In this document: positions 8,008 through 15,864 of the stretch, one piece after another | Layout of the letters: each line of letters begins with the position of its first letter | Numbering within the stretch: position 1 is the stretch's first letter | Assembly: GCF_000411455.1 (NCBI RefSeq) | Contig: NZ_KE150457.1 | Span: forward strand, 122,401-186,400 | Source of the DNA: Microbacterium sp. oral taxon 186 str. F0373 | GTDB lineage: Bacteria > Actinomycetota > Actinomycetes > Actinomycetales > Microbacteriaceae | Reading direction: 5' to 3' | Length of the DNA: 64,000 nt | Translations under genes and position numbers: made by a program | The notes under the pieces: generated by a model | What the model was told of the DNA's origin: nothing | Databases searched by the model: none | Seen by the model: only the letters and a program-made list of their open reading frames with translations

Positions 8008-9765
8008 TCAGCGCGCGGCGAGGCGGGTGACGGCCTCGGCGGCCGAGACGAGCGTGCGTTCGCCGGAGCGACGATCCCAGAGCTCCACCTCGCCCTCGGC
8101 GGCGCCCCGGCCGACGATCACGATCTGCGGCACTCCCACGAGCTCGGCGTCGCCGAACTTGACGCCGGGCGAGACCTTCGGTCGATCGTCGTAGAGCACG
8201 TCGAGACCGACCGCATCGAGATCCGCCGATAGCTTCTCGGCGAGTTCGAAGGCCGCGGCATCCCGCCCCGTCGCCACGACCTGCACGTCGAACGGCGCGA
8301 CGGCTGCGGGCCAGATGAGGCCCTTGTCGTCGTTGTTCAGCTCGGCGATGATCGCGAGGATCCGCGTGACACCGATGCCGTACGAGCCCATCGTGACCGT
8401 GACGAGCTTGCCGTTCTCGTCGAGCACCTTCAGCCCCAGCGCGTCCGCGTACTTGCGGCCCAGCTGGAAGACGTGACCGATCTCCATGCCGCGCGCCAGC
8501 TCGACCGGTCCGGAACCGTCGGGCGCCGGATCCCCGGGCCGCACGGTCGCAACCTCGACGTACCCGTCGGCGGTGAAGTCGCGCCCGGCGACGAGCGAGT
8601 GGACGTGCTTCTGGTCGATGTTCGCGCCGGTGATCCAGCTCGTGCCATCGACGACGCGGGGATCGAGCAGGTAGCGGATGCCGGTCGCGGACTCCTCCCC
8701 GAGGATCGCGCCCTGCGGCGTCCACGGGCCGATGTAGCCCTTGACCAGCAGCGGCTGCTTCTCGAAGTCATCCGCGGTGGCCGGCTCGACCTCGGCCGGA
8801 GCGAACGCCACCTCGACGCGCTTGTCGTCGACGTCGCGATCGCCGGGCAGGCCGATGACGACCAGCTCGCGGGTGCCGTCGAGGTGGGTGAGCGCGAGCA
8901 CGACGTTCTTGAGAGTGTCGGCCGCGGTGTACTCGCCATCCAGGACGGCGTTGGTGTGCGCCACGAGCGTGTCGATCGTGGGGGTGTTCGGGGAGTCGAA
9001 GACCACGGGCTCGGCGAGACCGTCGAAGGGGATGGCTTCGGGCACGAGCGTCTCGAACGCCTCGACGTTCGCGGCGTAGCCGCCCGCCGAGCGCACGAAG
9101 GTGTCCTCGCCGATGGCCGTCGGGTGCAGGAACTCCTCGCTGCGCGAGCCGCCCATCGCGCCGGCATCCGCCTGGACGATGACGTACTCCAGTCCGAGGC
9201 GCTGGAAGATGCGTTCGTAGGCGTCGCGCTGGGCCATGTAGCTGGTGTCGAGCCCGGCGTCGGTGTAGTCGAACGAGTACGCGTCCTTCATCGTGAACTC
9301 ACGGCCGCGCAGAAGGCCCGCGCGCGGACGTGCCTCGTCGCGGTACTTGTCCTGGATCTGGTAGATCGTCAGCGGCAGATCCTTGTACGAACCGTAGAGA
9401 TCCTTCACGAGCAGCGTGAACGCCTCTTCGTGCGTGGGGGCGAGCAGATAGTCGGCGCCCTTGCGATCCTTGAGGCGGAAGATGCCGTCGCCGTACTCCT
9501 CCCAGCGACCCGTCGCTTCGTAGGGATCGCGCGGCATCAGGGCCGGAAAGTGCACTTCCTGCGCGCCGGCCGCGGCCATCTCCTCGCGGATGATGGTCTC
9601 GATCCGAGACTTGACCCGCAGGCCCAGCGGCAGCCACGCGAAGATCCCCGGCGCCTGACGGCGGATGTAGCCGGCGCGCACGAGCAGGCGATGGCTCGTG
9701 ACCTCGGCATCCGAGGGGTCTTCGCGAAGCGTGCGGAGGAAGAATTTCGACAGACGGGTGACCAC
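8008..9765 (-). CDS. proS: Prolyl-tRNA synthetase (bacterial type)
   Basis: 585 residues; charges tRNA-Pro. Class II motifs are visible: [17 protein letters not shown] at the N terminus, [20 protein letters not shown] and [13 protein letters not shown] (motif 2 region), then the editing (INS) domain in the middle, and motif 3 / anticodon-binding domain at the C terminus ([17 protein letters not shown]). The start is GTG at 9765, eight bases after TAGGCT (9779-9774, minus strand) and with no Shine-Dalgarno site; the longer ORF to 9858 would run through the divergent promoter. It belongs to the dxr-rseP-ispG-proS backbone, here separated from ispG by about 4.7 kb of inserted genes. Confidence 0.95.
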   Translation of the reverse strand: MVTRLSKFFLRTLREDPSDAEVTSHRLLVRAGYIRRQAPGIFAWLPLGLRVKSRIETIIREEMAAAGAQEVHFPALMPRDPYEATGRWEEYGDGIFRLKDRKGADYLLAPTHEEAFTLLVKDLYGSYKDLPLTIYQIQDKYRDEARPRAGLLRGREFTMKDAYSFDYTDAGLDTSYMAQRDAYERIFQRLGLEYVIVQADAGAMGGSRSEEFLHPTAIGEDTFVRSAGGYAANVEAFETLVPEAIPFDGLAEPVVFDSPNTPTIDTLVAHTNAVLDGEYTAADTLKNVVLALTHLDGTRELVVIGLPGDRDVDDKRVEVAFAPAEVEPATADDFEKQPLLVKGYIGPWTPQGAILGEESATGIRYLLDPRVVDGTSWITGANIDQKHVHSLVAGRDFTADGYVEVATVRPGDPAPDGSGPVELARGMEIGHVFQLGRKYADALGLKVLDENGKLVTVTMGSYGIGVTRILAIIAELNNDDKGLIWPAAVAPFDVQVVATGRDAAAFELAEKLSADLDAVGLDVLYDDRPKVSPGVKFGDAELVGVPQIVIVGRGAAEGEVELWDRRSGERTLVSAAEAVTRLAAR

Positions 9766-9830
9766 GAGCGTCAAGCCTAGTCCGCAGGACTCGGACTCAC
9801 GGCTCGTCGTGGAGCCGGTAGCGTGTGCGC

Positions 9831-10622
9831 GTGCGCCCTCCCTCGCGAAGCCTGTCACGCAGTCTGCCGCTCCTGCTCGTCCTCGCTCTCACGCTCGTCG
9901 GCTGCGCCGCGGGGCACACCTCGACCGACCCGACCGGTGTGCACGACGACGACTTCGGAACGGCACGCGCCTTCACCGTCACCGAGGACGGCACGCTGAA
10001 CCCCACACCGGATGCCGCGGCGGAGGGAATCTGGGAGCTGTACGCGCGCATCGCCACGCGCGAGTACGCCGCGACGATGATGAGCTCGTATCGGGTCGGC
10101 AACGCGCCCGACAGCGACACGCTCGCGTATGTCTCCCCCGACCCGGATGCCCCGGGGCGGTGGACGCTGGCCGCCAACGAAGCCTTCGCCGACGACCGCG
10201 ACCTGCTCACCTCGACGCTCGTCCACGAGTTCGCGCACGTGCTGAGCCTGAACACGACCGAGATCGACGCCGACTCCGGGCCCTGCCCGACGCTCGCGGT
10301 GTCGGAGGGGTGCGCTCGCGCCGGATCGGCGATCCTCGACTTCCAGCGGCAGTTCTGGGCCGCCTATGCCGACGCCCCGAACCCGGACAACGACGACAGT
10401 GCGGTCGCCGATGCCTTCTACGCCGCCCACGAGGCGGATTTCGTCAGCGCGTATGCCGCGACCAACGTCGTCGAGGACTTCGCCGAGACGTTCATGACGT
10501 ATGTGCTCGAGACCGCTCCTGCCGACGCCTCGAGCCCGATCGGCGCCAAGATGGCCTTCTTCGACGCACACCCGTCCTGGGCTGCCCAGGCCACACGCAT
10601 CCGCACCGCCCTCGGACGCTAG
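9831..10622 (+). CDS. Lipoprotein with zinc metallopeptidase-like HExxH motif
   Basis: 263 residues. N-terminal signal with a lipobox LVGC (Cys25), so it is probably anchored to the outer face of the membrane. His132-Glu133-x-x-His136 in [12 protein letters not shown] is the zincin active-site pattern. A second half with [19 protein letters not shown] and [12 protein letters not shown] carries the kind of downstream Glu residues that complete such sites. The substrate is unknown. Of two GTG candidates (9825, 9831), 9831 fits better: it lies six bases after TAGCGT (9819-9824), the spacing seen for other leaderless starts here. Divergent from proS. Confidence 0.7.
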   Translation: MRPPSRSLSRSLPLLLVLALTLVGCAAGHTSTDPTGVHDDDFGTARAFTVTEDGTLNPTPDAAAEGIWELYARIATREYAATMMSSYRVGNAPDSDTLAYVSPDPDAPGRWTLAANEAFADDRDLLTSTLVHEFAHVLSLNTTEIDADSGPCPTLAVSEGCARAGSAILDFQRQFWAAYADAPNPDNDDSAVADAFYAAHEADFVSAYAATNVVEDFAETFMTYVLETAPADASSPIGAKMAFFDAHPSWAAQATRIRTALGR

Positions 10623-10714
10623 GCCGATACTGCGCGCGAGGCGCTGCCAGCGGCGACGGCGTCGGCCACATCCCCGCTTGCGCGCACCTCTTGGCGGTCT
10701 CATGTCATCCCATG

Positions 10715-10731
10715 CGATATATTGCATATCG
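10715..10731. promoter_or_regulatory. Palindromic operator overlapping the GntR gene start
   Basis: CGATAT-ATTGC-ATATCG is a perfect 6-bp inverted repeat with a 5-base spacer. It overlaps a -10-like TATATT (10718-10723) and ends at the first base of the GTG start at 10731. Position and symmetry suggest autorepression by the GntR protein encoded immediately downstream, and thereby control of the coupled ACC deaminase gene. Confidence 0.55.
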
Positions 10732-11396
10732 TGCCCCTCTCCCCCGCCCCAGTCGCCCGCGGACTGCTTCGCGACGATGTGCACGCGCGCCTGCAGGACG
10801 CGATCGTGGACGGCAGTCTCGCTCCCGGCGAGCAGCTGCGCGACGGAGAACTCGCCGAGCGGCTCGGCGTCAGCCGCACTCCGGTGCGCGAAGCGCTTCT
10901 GGAGCTGGCGCAGGTCGGCCTCGTCCAGGCCACGCCGGGCCGCTCGACGGTGGTCGCCCCACTCGAGGAGGCTGCCGTCCGCGACGCTCAAGCGGTCGTC
11001 GGCGCCCTGCATGCTCTCGCCGTCCGCGCCGCGGTGCCGCGGCTCACCGCCGCGCAGCTGAACGAGATGCGCGCCGCGAACGCCGCTTTCCGCGCGGCGC
11101 TGTCGCAGCGCGACGTCAACGGCGCGATGGAGGCCGACGCCCGCTTCCACCGTGTCGCACTCGAGGCGTGCGGCAACGCCGCCGCGATCGCCGTCATCGC
11201 CCGCTACGAGCCCGTGCTGCGGCGCGTGGAGCGGTTGCGCTTCGCGTCTCACGAAGGTGCCGCGTCGGCAGAGCGTCACGACCGCCTGATCGCGCTGTGC
11301 GCCGCCGGCGACGCCGACGGCGCCGCCCGCCTCGCCGAGAGCACCTGGCAATCCCTCACCCTTTCGCCCGCCCCGACCGAACAGGACCACGCATGA
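10731..11396 (+). CDS. GntR family (FCD subfamily) transcriptional regulator
   Basis: 221 residues. Winged-helix domain at about 10-75 with the signature [24 protein letters not shown], followed by an all-helical FCD ligand-binding domain containing [15 protein letters not shown] (metal/ligand-binding Asp and His pattern) and a final ...[17 protein letters not shown] helix. It ends in ATGA overlap with the ACC deaminase start, so the two are coupled and the regulator probably senses ACC, a breakdown product or a related amino acid. The start is GTG at 10731, seven bases after TATATT; the TTG at 10722 is less likely. Confidence 0.85.
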   Translation: MPLSPAPVARGLLRDDVHARLQDAIVDGSLAPGEQLRDGELAERLGVSRTPVREALLELAQVGLVQATPGRSTVVAPLEEAAVRDAQAVVGALHALAVRAAVPRLTAAQLNEMRAANAAFRAALSQRDVNGAMEADARFHRVALEACGNAAAIAVIARYEPVLRRVERLRFASHEGAASAERHDRLIALCAAGDADGAARLAESTWQSLTLSPAPTEQDHA

Positions 11397-12430
11397 AGCT
11401 GCAGGAGTTCCCGCGCCACCCGCTCACCTTCGGGCCGAGCCCGCTGCAACACCTTCCCCGCCTGAGCGGCCACCTCGGAGGCGCACAGATCTGGGCGAAG
11501 CGTGAGGACGTCAACAGCGGGCTGGCGTTCGGCGGCAACAAGGTGCGCAAGCTCGAGTACATCGTTCCCGACATCCTCGCCTCGGGAGCCGACACGATCG
11601 TGTCGATCGGCGGGTACCAGTCCAACCACACCCGTCAGGTCGCGGCCGTCGCCGCGCATCTCGGGCTGAAGGCGCGACTCGTGCAGGAGAAATGGGTTCC
11701 GTGGGACGACCCGACCAACGACAAAGTCGGCAACATCCTCCTTTCCCGGATGATGGGCGCCGACTCGCGTCTGGACGATGCCGGCTTCGACATCGGCATC
11801 CGTGACTCCTGGAAGCAGGCGCTGGCCGAGGTCGAAGCCGGCGGCGGTACGCCCTACCCCATCCCGGCCGGAGCGAGCGAGCACCCGCTGGGCGGTCTGG
11901 GCTTCGCCAACTGGGCGTTCGAAGTCGCCGAGCAGGAGAAGCAGCTCGGCGTCTTCTTCGACACGATCATCGTCTGCACGGTGACCGGGTCGACGCATGC
12001 CGGAATGATCGCGGGGTTCGCCGCCCTCGAAGAGGCGACCGGCGTGAAGCGTCGCGTGCTCGGGATCGATGCGTCGGCGACCCTCCAGAAGACGCGTGAT
12101 CAGGTCGCGCGCATCGCTCGGAACACGGCGGAGCTCATTGAACTCGGCCGCGATCTGCGCGACGACGAGATCCAGGTGTTGGAGGGGTGGGCGGGTGAGC
12201 TGTACGGCATCCCCGTCGACTCGACGATGGAGGCCATCGAACTCGGTGCACGGCTGGAAGCGATGATCACCGATCCCGTGTACGAAGGAAAGTCTCTCGC
12301 CGGACTGATCGACCTCGTCGGCTCCCGCGACATCCCGCCATCATCCACCGTGCTCTACGCCCACCTCGGCGGACAGCCGGCGATCAACGCGTACCACTCG
12401 CTCTGGGACCCGGCCGCTCCCTCCCGGTGA
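11393..12430 (+). CDS. acdS: 1-aminocyclopropane-1-carboxylate (ACC) deaminase
   Basis: 345 residues; PLP enzyme of the tryptophan synthase beta fold that opens ACC to 2-oxobutanoate and ammonia, lowering ethylene in a plant host. Lys50 in [11 protein letters not shown] is the PLP lysine. DPVYEGKS supplies Tyr297 and Glu298, and YAHLGG supplies Leu325. These match Tyr294, Glu295 and Leu322 of the Pseudomonas enzyme and separate true ACC deaminases from D-cysteine desulfhydrases. It overlaps the upstream GntR gene by four bases. Its last 47 bases overlap the 3' end of the convergent Lrp gene. The organism may be plant- or soil-associated (inference). Confidence 0.9.
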   Translation: MKLQEFPRHPLTFGPSPLQHLPRLSGHLGGAQIWAKREDVNSGLAFGGNKVRKLEYIVPDILASGADTIVSIGGYQSNHTRQVAAVAAHLGLKARLVQEKWVPWDDPTNDKVGNILLSRMMGADSRLDDAGFDIGIRDSWKQALAEVEAGGGTPYPIPAGASEHPLGGLGFANWAFEVAEQEKQLGVFFDTIIVCTVTGSTHAGMIAGFAALEEATGVKRRVLGIDASATLQKTRDQVARIARNTAELIELGRDLRDDEIQVLEGWAGELYGIPVDSTMEAIELGARLEAMITDPVYEGKSLAGLIDLVGSRDIPPSSTVLYAHLGGQPAINAYHSLWDPAAPSR

Positions 12431-12911
12431 CGCGGGCGAGCGGCCCGACACCCTCGCGCCGCTCGAACACGAGGTGCGTCTCGGTCGTGAGCACCGCCTC
12501 GTGCACCGTGATGTGCTGCAGGACGATGTCGCGCAGCGCCGCGGCATCCTCCACGGCCACATGCACGAGGAAGTCGTCTTCACCCGCCACGTGGAAGGCC
12601 TCGATCACGCCGGGCGTGGCCACGATCGCCTCGAACAGCTGTCCGACACCCTCGCGCGTGTGCCGGCCGAGGCGTACGCGGATCACCGCCTGCAGCGGCA
12701 GCCCGAGCGATGCCGGATCGATCAGCACGCGCACGCCCGTGAGCACACCGCGCGCACGGAGCGAGCGGATGCGATAGGCACACGTCGACTCGGCGACGCC
12801 GAGTTCTTCGGCGAGCGCCTTGTTGGGGCGGCCGGGGGCGCGCACCACGGCTGCGAGGATCCGCAGGTCGAGCTCATCGAGGGCGGATGCCGTGCTTTGC
12901 TGTTCAGCCAA
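12384..12911 (-). CDS. Lrp/AsnC family transcriptional regulator
   Basis: 175 residues. HTH domain ([13 protein letters not shown]...[20 protein letters not shown]) followed by an AsnC ligand-binding RAM domain ([36 protein letters not shown]). The start is TTG at 12911 with a strong AGGAGG five bases upstream; there is no better start in frame. It is divergent from the methionine gamma-lyase-like gene, with a long inverted repeat between them, which points to local control of that gene and of itself. The tail beyond the RAM domain is Arg/Gly rich and is the part that overlaps acdS. Confidence 0.88.
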   Translation of the reverse strand: MAEQQSTASALDELDLRILAAVVRAPGRPNKALAEELGVAESTCAYRIRSLRARGVLTGVRVLIDPASLGLPLQAVIRVRLGRHTREGVGQLFEAIVATPGVIEAFHVAGEDDFLVHVAVEDAAALRDIVLQHITVHEAVLTTETHLVFERREGVGPLARVTGRERPGPRASGTR

Positions 12912-12946
12912 GTGCGCCTCCTGAACGGTCGTCTCGGGTTGCTCAG

Positions 12947-12994
12947 TTCGGCACAATTCGATCAGGTGATTGCGGATTTCACAATTGCGCCGAA
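12947..12994. promoter_or_regulatory. Inverted repeat operator in Lrp / gamma-lyase divergent promoter region
   Basis: Arms TTCGGCACAATT (12947-12958) and AATTGCGCCGAA (12983-12994) pair at 11 of 12 positions with a 24-base centre. They lie midway between the two divergent starts (12911 and 13026). This is a plausible pair of Lrp-family half-sites. Confidence 0.55.
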
Positions 12995-13025
12995 CCTCTG
13001 CCGCACTTTCCTCCATACTCGCGCC

Positions 13026-14222
13026 ATGGACCATTTCGACACGCTCGCCGTGCACGCCGGACGCGCGGACTTCGCCTCCCTCGGCGTGCACACCCCGCCG
13101 CTCGATCTGTCGTCGACCTACCCGTTGCCCGACGTCGAGCGCGGCGGGGACTCGTACGAGGCGCTCGCGACCGGCGGAACGCCGATCCCCGGGGGCAGCC
13201 ACGTGTACGCCCGCCTGTGGAACCCGACGGTGTCCCGCTTCGAGGAGGCCCTGGCCACGCTCGAAGCGGCAGAGGCCTCCGTGGCGTTCGCCTCCGGAAT
13301 GGCGGCGCTGACGGCGGCGATCCTCTCGCACACGGTCTCGATCGGGCGTCCGCACGTCGTGGCGGTCCGACCGCTCTACGGCGGCAGCGATCACCTGCTG
13401 GCAAGCGGCCTGCTGGGTACACAGGCGACCTTCTGCGGTCCGGACGAGGTCGGCGCATCGCTGCGCCCGGAGACCGGACTGGTCATCGTGGAGACGCCGG
13501 CGAACCCGACACTCGAACTCGTCGACATCGCCGCCGTCGTCGCGCAGGCGAACGATGTTCCGGTCCTCGTCGACAACACGTTCGCCACGCCGGTCCTCCA
13601 GCAACCGCTCGCCCACGGCGCGACGATGTCGCTGCACAGCGCGACGAAATACCTCGGCGGCCACGGCGACGTCGTCGGAGGCGTCATCGCATGCGGCTCC
13701 GAGTGCGCCGCCGCACTCCGACGCGTACGAGCGATCACCGGCGGCATCCTCCACCCCCTCGCGGCGTATCTGCTGCATCGCGGCCTGCCGACCCTTCCCC
13801 TGCGCATGCGCGCGCAGCAGGAGACAGCCGCGCAGATCGCGCGGCGCCTCACCGGGGATGACGCGATCGCCGAGGTGTTCTACCCGGGCCTGCACGGCGA
13901 TCCGAGGGGGCTGCTCACCCGTCAACAGCACGGCACCGGCGCGATGGTGTCGCTCCGCCTGCGCGGAGGCTACGATGCCGCGGCGCGCGTCGCGGCATCC
14001 ACGCGCCTGTTCACCCATGCCGTCTCTCTGGGCGGCGTGGACTCGCTGATCCAGCATCCGGCCGCCCTCACGCACCGCCCGGTCGCACCCGAGGCCCGGC
14101 CCGACGCCGCCATCCTGCGCCTGTCGATCGGTCTCGAGCACGTCGACGATCTGTTCGACGACCTCACGCAGGCTCTGGCGCTCACCCGCGACGGGAAGCC
14201 GACGGCGACCACGGTGCACTGA
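13026..14222 (+). CDS. Cys/Met metabolism PLP enzyme, methionine gamma-lyase / cystathionine gamma-lyase-like
   Basis: 398 residues with the fold-type I features of the family: GSHVYARLWNPTVSRFEEALA near the N terminus, FASGMAALTAAIL, VETPANPTLELVDI, the PLP site SLHSATKYLGGHGDVVGG (Lys), and the C-terminal SLGGVDSLIQHPA and LRLSIGLEHVDDL segments. Reaction: gamma-elimination or gamma-replacement on methionine, homocysteine or cystathionine; the substrate cannot be fixed from sequence. Pairing with an Lrp regulator on the opposite strand favours amino-acid catabolism (methionine gamma-lyase). The start is ATG at 13026. Confidence 0.82.
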   Translation: MDHFDTLAVHAGRADFASLGVHTPPLDLSSTYPLPDVERGGDSYEALATGGTPIPGGSHVYARLWNPTVSRFEEALATLEAAEASVAFASGMAALTAAILSHTVSIGRPHVVAVRPLYGGSDHLLASGLLGTQATFCGPDEVGASLRPETGLVIVETPANPTLELVDIAAVVAQANDVPVLVDNTFATPVLQQPLAHGATMSLHSATKYLGGHGDVVGGVIACGSECAAALRRVRAITGGILHPLAAYLLHRGLPTLPLRMRAQQETAAQIARRLTGDDAIAEVFYPGLHGDPRGLLTRQQHGTGAMVSLRLRGGYDAAARVAASTRLFTHAVSLGGVDSLIQHPAALTHRPVAPEARPDAAILRLSIGLEHVDDLFDDLTQALALTRDGKPTATTVH

Positions 14223-14246
14223 CGCGCCGAAGGCGATCAGCGATAC

Positions 14247-14462
14247 TCACTCCTGGGCGAGAGCGGCGATCGCCCGCTCCGCGATGTCCGGAGCGATCTG
14301 CCCCGAACCGACGTGAACACGGATGAGGTTCGTCCCGTCGGTGGCGAGAACGTCATCGCCCATCGGGGATGCCGTGGCGAGGAACCAGAGGTCGCCGGCG
14401 GTCACGTGTCAGCGCGCGTCGGGACGACGCGCGCCGCCGGACAACGATCTGATCACGCCCAT
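14247..14462 (-). pseudogene. Short reading frame with in-frame TGA downstream of ispG (possible decayed gene)
   Basis: Reading minus from ATG 14462 gives a frame that looks protein-like (MGVIRSLSGGARRPDAR), is stopped by TGA at 14411-14409, then continues in the same frame as VTAGDLWFLATASPMGDDV... to a stop at 14249-14247. The second part could be a 52-residue ORF from GTG 14405. I do not recognise the protein. It could be the relic of a gene that once followed ispG, or chance coding potential in GC-rich DNA. The 98 bases between this and ispG hold nothing I can name. Confidence 0.3.
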
Positions 14463-14503
14463 GCCGTCGACGGCATATCGCGCCGCCACGGAGGCGCCGG
14501 GCG

Positions 14504-15655
14504 TCAGACGGTGACGACCTGCGCCGTGCCGAGCGGGGCGTCGGGGCCCATCTCGTCCGCGATGCGGTTGGCCTCCTCGATGAGGGTGGCGACGATCTCG
14601 GCCTCGGGCACCGTCTTGATGACCTCGCCCTTGACGAAGATCTGGCCCTTGCCGTTGCCGGACGCGACGCCGAGGTCGGCCTCGCGCGCCTCACCGGGTC
14701 CGTTGACGACGCAGCCCATGACGGCCACTCGCAGCGGCACGGTCATGTCCTTGAGCCCGTCGGTGACGTCGTTGGCGAGGGTGTACACGTCGACCTGCGC
14801 CCGCCCACAGGAGGGGCACGAGACGATCTCGAGCTTGCGCTCGCGGAGGTTCAGCGACTGCAGGATCTGATGACCGACCTTGACTTCTTCCGCGGGCGGC
14901 GCCGACAGCGAGACACGGATCGTGTCGCCTATGCCCTCGCCCAGAAGGATGCCGAAGGCGGTGGCGCTCTTGATCGTGCCCTGGAATGCGGGACCGGCCT
15001 CGGTGACGCCGAGGTGCAGGGGCCAGTCGCCCCGTTCGGCGAGCATGCGATAGGCCTTCACCATCACGACCGGGTCGTTGTGCTTCACCGAGATCTTGAA
15101 GTCGTGGAAGTCATGCTCTTCGAACAGCGACGCCTCCCAGACCGCACTCTCCACGAGTGCTTCGGGGGTCGCCTTGCCGTACTTCTCCAGCAGCCGCTTG
15201 TCGAGCGAGCCGGCGTTCACCCCGATGCGCAGCGACACACCGGCGTCCTTCGCCGCCTTCGCGATGGCGCCGACCTGGTCGTCGAACTTGCGGATGTTGC
15301 CCGGGTTCACCCGCACGGCGCCGCAACCGGCGTCGATCGCCTGGAAGACGTACTTGGGCTGGAAGTGGATGTCCGCGATGACGGGGATCTGACTCTTCTT
15401 CGCGATGATGTGCAGCACATCGGCGTCGTCCTGGCTGGGCACGGCCACACGCACGATCTCGCAGCCGGATGCCGTCAGCTCGGCGATCTGCTGGAGGGTC
15501 GCGTTGATGTTCGTCGTCGGCGTCGTGGTCATCGACTGCACGCTCACGGGGGCGTCGCCACCGACGAGCACCTTCCCGACCTTGATCTGACGGCTCTTGC
15601 GGCGGGGGGCGAGGACGTCCGGCACACGCGGCATCCCGATGTTCACTGCTGGCAC
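14504..15655 (-). CDS. ispG: 4-hydroxy-3-methylbut-2-enyl diphosphate synthase (flavodoxin)
   Basis: 383 residues. This is the iron-sulfur enzyme of the MEP isoprenoid pathway that converts MEcPP to HMBPP. The TIM-barrel part includes [36 protein letters not shown] and [13 protein letters not shown]. The C-terminal cluster domain has [12 protein letters not shown] and [18 protein letters not shown], giving the three cysteines of the 4Fe-4S cluster. Together with dxr (24533-25615) it shows the MEP pathway. The start is GTG at 15655; a GTG three codons later is an alternative. Divergent from the Trp leader. Confidence 0.96.
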   Translation of the reverse strand: MPAVNIGMPRVPDVLAPRRKSRQIKVGKVLVGGDAPVSVQSMTTTPTTNINATLQQIAELTASGCEIVRVAVPSQDDADVLHIIAKKSQIPVIADIHFQPKYVFQAIDAGCGAVRVNPGNIRKFDDQVGAIAKAAKDAGVSLRIGVNAGSLDKRLLEKYGKATPEALVESAVWEASLFEEHDFHDFKISVKHNDPVVMVKAYRMLAERGDWPLHLGVTEAGPAFQGTIKSATAFGILLGEGIGDTIRVSLSAPPAEEVKVGHQILQSLNLRERKLEIVSCPSCGRAQVDVYTLANDVTDGLKDMTVPLRVAVMGCVVNGPGEAREADLGVASGNGKGQIFVKGEVIKTVPEAEIVATLIEEANRIADEMGPDAPLGTAQVVTV

Positions 15656-15719
15656 TGCACCAGACTACGCCGCGCACACTGCGCGGGGGCTGCGCAGTGA
15701 TCGTGATCTCTCGGTCTGA

Positions 15720-15725
15720 TATCGT
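15720..15725 (+). promoter_or_regulatory. -10 box of the trp leader transcript
   Basis: TATCGT ends six bases before the leader-peptide ATG at 15732, which would place the transcript start at or next to that ATG. No convincing -35 is visible. Confidence 0.5.
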
Positions 15726-15731
15726 GACCGC

Positions 15732-15767
15732 ATGTTCGCGAACACCTCCTGGTGGCCCACCCGCTGA
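15732..15767 (+). CDS. trpL: Trp attenuator leader peptide (11 residues, tandem Trp)
   Basis: ATG-...-TGA reading MFANTSWWPTR. Two adjacent TGG codons (15750-15755) are placed so that a ribosome stalled there covers the first of two competing RNA arms. No Shine-Dalgarno site precedes the ATG. A -10-like TATCGT six bases upstream suggests the peptide is translated from a leaderless end. Fused anthranilate synthase genes of other actinomycetes are known to carry Trp-codon attenuators, which supports the call. Confidence 0.8.
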   Translation: MFANTSWWPTR

Positions 15768-15817
15768 GGCGGTGTGCTCGCGACCCACGACACAGACCGC
15801 CCTCGAGGCGGTCTTTT
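15756..15817 (+). promoter_or_regulatory. Transcription attenuator: competing antiterminator and intrinsic terminator
   Basis: The terminator has arms AGACCGCC (15794-15801) and GGCGGTCT (15807-15814), a perfect 8-bp stem with a 5-base loop, followed by TTTT (15814-15817). The antiterminator is GGCGGTGTG (15768-15776), which can pair with CACAGACCGCC (15791-15801), using the terminator's left arm. The upstream arm CACCCGC (15758-15764), at the end of the leader peptide, can instead pair with GCGGTG. This gives the 1:2, 2:3, 3:4 layout of a classical trp attenuator: stalling at the Trp codons frees arm 2 and permits read-through. Confidence 0.8.
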
Positions 15818-15864
15818 CGTTCCCGGACGAATGCAGCCCGCCCGACCTGAAGAAAGGCCCGGCG

